Shown: positions 58,601 to 64,000 of the stretch, piece by piece
How the letters are laid out: the number at the start of each line of letters is the position of its first letter
Numbering within the stretch: position 1 is the stretch's first letter
Source: Epiperipatus broadwayi
Lineage: Eukaryota; Onychophora; Udeonychophora; Euonychophora; Peripatidae
DNA length: 64,000 bases
Reading direction: 5' to 3'
Assembly: GCA_028023455.1 (NCBI GenBank)
Contig: JAQFVV010000028.1
Location: 817,501 to 881,500, forward strand
Made by a program: the position numbers and the translations under genes
The notes under the pieces: model-generated
What the model was told of the DNA's origin: nothing
The model's input: the letters and a program-made list of their open reading frames with translations, nothing else
Databases searched by the model: none

Positions 58601-59715
58601 AATGTTTAAAATAATTCCATCTGTGAAAGAGATGTCATAAGTCACAAAAATATTTTCAAATGGTTTACATTTATTTAGCATCACCAATCTATGTCCTTTC
58701 TCATTTCTGGCACCATAATAAAATCTTCACACAGTACTTTTATATTTTAATATCAAGTCAAACATTAAATTCTATTACGACTACTGTAAAATGTTGTTTT
58801 ATCTGAACCAAAGCATTTTGCACATCTATATAATTTTTTTTTTTTATTCACCACATTGAGGACTTTTTTAAGCATAAACCTGTATCATCCATTAATTAGA
58901 AGCATTATTCTTGTTCTTTCTCTGATATAACATCAATATCCATGACATTGTTCTTCCACTTTTTATGTATAATGAATGATAGACTATTTGTGTTTCCAAT
59001 ATTTGTGCCTTTGTAATAAAATACTTTCATTTTTAAAATCCAATTTTCTTTTCACCTTTTCTTCTAACTTTGCAAAGTTCACCAATATCTCATTTAATAA
59101 TAGACAATTTTTCTAATTCATGTAAACTTACCTAATTTGAATGTGATCTGTAGTTGTAGGTAAACAAAAAGCTATCATCAAATAGTAGCCTGAGTCTGCA
59201 ATCCCAGGAATCTTAGGTCTCCCTGCCTTTGCCACCAACAGCTGCCTTGGCTGATGGCCTTATAGCCTCCATGGGATAATTTAGTTTTGTATATAATGAT
59301 TGTAAATATTTATAATATAAAAAATTATTCACTTGTACAAGAAAACTCGACTGATATTTCAGTTAAAATCTACCGCGTAACTAAGAAGGAAGAGTACGAT
59401 CTTTCTTGACCTTGGACTCAGTTGCGTAGTATTAGCTATTTTATAATGAAATCAGTAATATATTTTTAATATTTTTAGTAAAAACTATATATTTTTCCAC
59501 CTTCTGTTGTTTAAAAATTAAATTGCCATTTTGCTTTTAAATCAATTTTTCAAAAATTAAGATTGAAAATAAGAAATTCATTCTGTTAATTTATCTACTA
59601 ATGATATTTTCAGACTTTATTATTTATTATCAAATCATAACATTCTTTAGATTCATAATCGTACTTAACAACAAATAACCTAAATTAGTAATTTTTTCTA
59701 ATTAGACTACGATTA
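55670..59715. other. AT-rich non-coding stretch
   Basis: A TA tract at 55925-55940 and slightly GC-richer patches at 57340-57480 and 59140-59280. A tRNA-like B box (GGATTCGATTCTGG) lies at 57738-57751 but no matching A box was found. No genes recognised. Confidence 0.45.
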
Positions 59716-59728
59716 AGTTCTAATACTT

Positions 59729-59803
59729 TTTTTTTCCTCATGTGTCATAGCATCAGCCGGAAAGCAGCTGTCGCTGACCTCTCGACCACCAATGCTGGAC
59801 AAT
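59729..59803 (-). repeat. tRNA-derived SINE lacking its B box
   Basis: Minus strand CAGCATTGGTGGTCGAGAGG, CAGCGACAGCTGC, then directly GGCTGATGCTATGACACATG and poly(A). The B-box segment is deleted. Flanks TTCTAATACTT at 59718-59728 and 59804-59814 are identical. Confidence 0.9.
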
Positions 59804-60003
59804 TTCTAATACTTGATCGTCAACAATGTTAATCTACCAAAATTCACATTTAGAATCCAAGAAAGATAAAACTGATTAATCACAAAATATTGCTTAAAAC
59901 GCTAATTATGATTAAACAAATATATGCACACATATAAAAAATATATAAACAAGAACAACAAATATAATAATACAATCAAATATTTTTCATATTTCACTGC
60001 CTA

Positions 60004-60399
60004 AAACATCACATGATCATCATTCACTATGCATACATGAGCTGTTAAAGTGGTAGCAGACTCTCATACAATAGTACCACCTAGTGCAAGCCTTAGTAAT
60101 TAATGGATGCAAAAAGGTTTGTGCCTAAAATATCTATCTCATGCCTACCCATCCAATATTACCAGACTAGTTTCTAGGTTGTGGCTTTCACCAGTGAGGA
60201 GTCTTGGATCCTAAGATCTAGATGCAGTGCTCTCAGATCCAAGGTTCCTTATTGATGAATGCCATAAGCTAAAAAATAGTCTGAAGATATTGGATGACTA
60301 TGGACTAGATAGGGATTTTGTGCACCAACCTTCTTGCATCTATTGATCACTAAGGTTTGCACATGGATGGCAATACTGGATGGATAATTTTCTACAGTT
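60004..60399. repeat. Family A, 396-bp palindromic copy with 13-bp target duplication
   Basis: Tail AAACATCACATGATCATCAT on the left, then inverted arms meeting near 60215 (AAGATCTAGATGCAGTGC). Flanks ATTTCACTGCCTA (59991-60003) and ATTTCACTTCCTA (60400-60412) differ at one base. The minus-strand ribozyme at 60152-60208 reads CUGGUGA and GAAAC with stem I UCCAA/UUGGA kept. The plus-strand one is more damaged. Confidence 0.88.
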
Positions 60400-60779
60400 A
60401 TTTCACTTCCTATAGATATCTCTGTCCCTTCAATCATAGCATACTCTTAGTATGGATATTATTCATTCTTCACAGACAATAAGCAATTGCATTGATTGCA
60501 TTCATATAGACCCTTTTCCCCTAATATGAGTCCCTACATTCTTTTCACCCATTGGCTCATAAGATGCTGCTTAATTTTCAAACCCTGTGGTACTTATTAC
60601 TTTTTTATTCTTTTACTTATTAATATATATGGTAAATATTGATTATTTTTAAAAACATAATCAATATTTGGAATATTAAGAAAATATATCATCTCATATT
60701 ATATCTTTCTTTTTCCAGTTTTTGCTTAATTTTCTACAAAAGTCCATGTAAACAGTTTTTACATATAATGTGATAAAAT

Positions 60780-61485
60780 TTCTGTAAATCATTTTGATCC
60801 TTGTGAGTTTTCAAGTAAACCAAGATGGCAACCTGTATTTTTCACAAATGTACAGTTTGCCCTCCCCCCAATGTTTACAAAAAAATGTCTGCTAGGAAAT
60901 GTATTTAATATTTATATTTTATTTCTGTTATTTTAAAAAAGTAAATCATTGTAGTAAAATTAATTACAATATTTATAGTTTATTTTCTTTTGGATTAACT
61001 TATTAAAATAAAAATGAAAAAAATATATTAACACAATATTTACACTTTATCCATGTTGGTGGGATGCAATCGTATTGTGACCATTAACCCACATTTTTTA
61101 GAAGGGCATGATTTTATACCTTTGGAAATAGTCAGCTGCATCACATTCTATGACAGGAAGGTCCCAAATTTTATCATTATCACAGTTTACCAAAACAACT
61201 TCTGATAAATGAAACATGCTGAATTGAAACAAATTACAACAATGTTAATACCATTTTGTTGCTTCCCATGTTATAAGTAAAAAAAAAATTTGAAATAACG
61301 CTTATTGATGAAATTTTTCAGAATTTACTTTATTTTCTTAAAATTTTAACAATCCATTTATTAATTTTGTTTTAACAACTAACACATCTTCGATAGGTTA
61401 TAGGCCCTTGAAACTGTATATTTGTAAAAAAAATATGGTATGCCATCTTGGTTTACTTGAAAAGTCGCAAGTACCATCATTTTTA
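60780..61485. repeat. Foldback element with terminal inverted repeats
   Basis: TTTTCAAGTAAACCAAGATGGCA at the left (60805-60828) is matched by TGCCATCTTGGTTTACTTGA at the right (61441-61461). Pairing extends inward over ACAAATGTACAGTTT / AAACTGTATATTTGT and outward for about 20 bp. The centre has no recognisable coding sequence. It resembles a non-autonomous DNA transposon; no target duplication was defined. Confidence 0.7.
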
Positions 61486-61489
61486 CAAA

Positions 61490-63295
61490 GCAAAAAATTA
61501 TTTGAAAAGTATCCTATTTAGTATAAAGCAGTGATATCAGATTCTGGAGGGTATGGTTTTTTTGGATCTATTCCATTTCTGGGAATTCTGGTTCTCAACC
61601 TTCTAGCAAACTCCTGTGCAATAAAGCCATTCAGATTATTAATTTTAAATGCAAACAGATCAATAATTTTACAAAAGAAAACAAAACTCTAGGTCCTGAT
61701 AAACCAAGTAAAACAGGGAGGCCATAATTAACTTACATTTTTGTGTTTAATATATATAATTTAATTTTCTTGCCTTTAATTTTCCATAATTTGCCTCCAC
61801 ATTGCTTTGACAATTTATTGTGATAAAAAAATGACCATTTTTTGATTATTAGTTTGAGAATATATTTTAGATTTTTTTATTTATTTATTTATGGATGAAA
61901 GATTAGTATTAAAGTTTTAAACTCATTTTTTTTATTACTATTAAACTATTTTTGCTGAAGTGTGAATCCATGCACGATAAATAGGAATTATTTTCGCAAA
62001 AAAAAAAAAAAAAAAGAAGAAGAAAGAAGGAAAGAAACGAATATTACAGCAAAACTAAATCAATAAAAACAAATGAATTTGTAATGAAAATGGATGGATT
62101 CACAAAAAAAAAAAAAGATATATATATTCTTAATGTTGAAAGAATCGATCAAACTTATTCACCGAGGGATGTATTAATTCATGTCAAAAAAAAAAAAAAA
62201 TACAATTGACAAAAAGAAATATGAATAAGAAAAATTTAATATAAAGATTAAGTAATAAAACTTATTGTTTCAAATAATAATAATAAAAAAAACATGAAAT
62301 AAAAAATAAATATAATAATAATAATAAAAACACTTATCATCCACTTATTGTAAAGTATAGGTGGCGCTACAAAAATTGTTTACTCCATGGAATAAAATAT
62401 GAGATGAATTAATTTACAATATATCTGACTATTTATTAAAAAATAAGTGTGCGTGCGCGCATATATATAAGAACAAAAATGAAATGAAATAGAAATAAAA
62501 GGGATGATTATATTTAAAGAAGGGAATAAGATAAAGGATAAAAGAGATGAGGATACAATGATAAATAAGGTATTGTAAAAGATAGAATGTATAGATATGA
62601 AGTTTTAGAATAAGAGGTAAAAACATTTTTTTACAAATATATACAAGTGATAAAAATCCAAATGAATAGGTAGACTTGTAGAAGGTTTTCATAGAAAAAA
62701 AATTAGATTCATTAGAAATAGTAAAGACACATTAGAGAAATAAGAAGTTAATGGAAGAGGATAAGTAGATGTGATGGTAATAAGAAATAATGAAATACAT
62801 AAATCATTGTTTAGGAGGGTAGTTAAGAATAAATTATTAAGAACGTATGTGGGCTAGAGTGAAATTGACTAAGAGCAAATTGGTTGTGGAAAATTGAAGT
62901 AATTCTATAAAAAGATTGACCAGTTTTTCACGTGATGTGTTAATTAATTTTATATATTAATTTTGAAGGTTGCATTTTCCAAGTAAATTTCATTTCTTTC
63001 TAAGTACATTAACTTACTAATTACATTTTTAATAAAAATGAGTTTATGGCCACTCTATCTTGATTAGCATTTGACTAGATTGAAATATAATAATTAAAAT
63101 AAATATCATAGCTTTGTGCATTCAAACTTTGAAATCCAACTAGACGATTCCATGTTAGTTACATAAGTTGAATGATGAACTTATTTATGTGTTATAGTAA
63201 AGAAAGCTAACAAAAATGATTGTTTTCAATGTATGCATCCTCAAAAATATTAGATTAGTTTTTTCAGTTGATTTGGTAACCTTCTAATATTAGTT
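61490..63295. other. AT-rich non-coding stretch
   Basis: Many A homopolymers (for example 61999-62014, 62105-62115, 62187-62200). No genes recognised. Confidence 0.45.
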
Positions 63296-63302
63296 TTATA
63301 CA

Positions 63303-63470
63303 CTGTGATTCATATTGGTGACTATTTATCTTTTCTACATGTGTGTGGTCATGTGTATAGGTGGTATGAGATAGTGTGGATAATTGATGGGCACTTGAAA
63401 GTCTGAGTTCAAATCCCCTATATTTACAATTAGGCTCCAGGTATGTGAAGAGTGCCTGTATTTCAAATAT
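63303..63470 (+). repeat. Family D element, direct copy with intact B box
   Basis: TTATCTTTTCTACATGTG, GGTATGAGATAGTGTGGATA, then GAGTTCAAATCCCC (63406-63419), an exact tRNA B-box-type sequence, and AATTAGGCTCCAGGTATGTG. Only the last bases of the ribozyme head (TATTGGTGAC) remain at the left. Confidence 0.7.
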
Positions 63471-63574
63471 TTAACAAAATAAGAATATAACTTGGCAGTG
63501 GTGGTTGAAAAAGAAAATGTGAAAAATCACCATAAATAAATACACTTCATGTAATAAAGATATATATGGGAGAC

Positions 63575-63633
63575 GATGACCTGAGACAACTGATGAGAGC
63601 TGGTTCAGCATGAAATGCATCTTGGGGATCATT
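63575..63633 (+). ncRNA. Type-I hammerhead ribozyme, family C
   Basis: GAUGA (63575-63579), loop, CAA (63587-63589), CUGAUGA (63590-63596), stem II GCUG-GUU-CAGC, GAAA (63612-63615), self-complementary AUGCAU (63615-63620), C at the cleavage position (63621), UUG (63622-63624), loop, UCAUU (63629-63633). CAA:UUG and GAUGA:UCAUU make stem I. Stem II is extended by a G-U pair with one A-A mismatch. In other copies it is GUGCUG/CAGCAY without the mismatch. Confidence 0.64.
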
Positions 63634-63988
63634 TGTCTTTTATTGTATCTTTACTTAAAATGAAAAGAAAGAGAAATGGAATTTGTTAATACATCAATAA
63701 CGATAATACATATATGAAAAAGAAAGGTAAAAAAGTCATGGGTGTGTGAATATAGAAAATCAGATATATTACTCTTCAACATGCATTAAAGTATATATCT
63801 GTACTAGAGAAAAACTCTAATTTAATGAATGATTAATGATAAATGCAGTTAAGTTTATCAGAAGTGAAGGAAAACGAGATTGTAAGTGTAGTAAGTTTGG
63901 CGGTTGAAAAAAAAAATATGGAAAATTGCCATACATAAATACACTTAATATAATAAAGATATATATGGGAGATGATGACCTGGGCCAA

Positions 63989-64000
63989 CTGATGAGTGCT
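63989..64000 (+). ncRNA. Start of the next hammerhead, cut by window end
   Basis: CUGAUGAGUGCU, preceded by GGGCCAA, the consensus stem I strand. The GAAA half lies outside the window. Confidence 0.5.

Larger units (their letters stand above)
63497..64000 (+). repeat. Direct tandem family C units, period about 399 bp, open at window edge
   Basis: GGTTGAAAAAGAAAATGTG ... AATAAAGATATATATGGGAG ... GATGACCTG at 63497-63583 is repeated at 63902-63982. Each is followed by CAACTGATGAG. The unit between contains TCATGGGTGTGTGAAT and the tail ATGAATGATTAATGATAAAT ... GTAGTAAGTTTGGCGG. Two successive ribozyme heads thus bracket a unit of about 399 bp. The second is cut by the window end at 64000. Confidence 0.75.

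Noticed and set aside
1-64000. CRISPR arrays, operons, bacterial promoters or rRNA
   Set aside because: None seen; composition and element content are those of an animal nuclear genome.

Overview
The window is AT-rich, intron/intergenic-type DNA from an animal genome. No intact host gene is visible. All recognisable protein-coding sequence is broken retrotransposon sequence: Penelope-like elements (PLEs) with reverse transcriptase plus GIY-YIG endonuclease, and non-LTR LINEs. The rest is tRNA-derived SINEs, many long inverted repeats, microsatellites and one satellite array. Nothing looks bacterial or viral. The mix of tRNA SINEs, PLEs, (TA)n/(GT)n tracts and foldback elements would suit an invertebrate such as a mollusc (possibly a cephalopod). 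That assignment is an inference with low confidence.

The main result is that several unrelated-looking repeat families carry the parts of a type-I hammerhead ribozyme (HHR): CUGANGA, a stem II hairpin, GAAA, then a very short self-complementary stem III and an NUH cleavage site. The families are as follows. Family C (2960-3535; 63497-64000) occurs as direct tandem units of about 365-400 bp, each opening with an HHR. Family D (2190-2345, 29343-29575, 31141-31728, 47938-48095, 63303-63470) shares the C ribozyme head and ends in a tRNA-like B box. Family A has nine copies (15.2-15.7, 17.3, 20.0, 20.5, 27.1, 42.9, 43.6, 53.6 and 60.0 kb). It is a palindromic element whose long copies carry one HHR per arm, and six copies have 12-14 bp target-site duplications. 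Families E (13.03 kb) and G (5.3-5.7 kb) are inverted repeats with an HHR-like core in each arm. PLEs are known to carry such ribozymes, and small non-autonomous HHR elements (retrozymes) are known in animals, so this window may hold several such lineages side by side.

Layout. 0-7 kb: C/D units, a GA microsatellite, and two large palindromes (G and a PLE-tail palindrome). 7-15 kb: mostly featureless AT-rich sequence with two palindromes. 15-20.9 kb: family A copies and a decayed LINE. 21.8-24.75 kb: a PLE with inverted arms and a second PLE fragment. 25.8-31.7 kb: foldback elements, D palindromes and a dispersed repeat. 32.9-37.6 kb: a third PLE fragment, two SINEs, a C cluster and a LINE. 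38.4-48.1 kb: a 930-bp inverted repeat, SINEs, A/C/D copies, a LINE tail and the second copy of the dispersed repeat. 50.9 kb: a 63-bp minisatellite. 53-55.7 kb: a LINE with a nested family A copy, followed by a roughly 95-bp satellite built from the LINE's own reverse-transcriptase sequence. 60-64 kb: a family A copy, a foldback element and D and C units, the last running off the window edge.

All folds and homologies were judged by eye. Boundaries of decayed elements are approximate.
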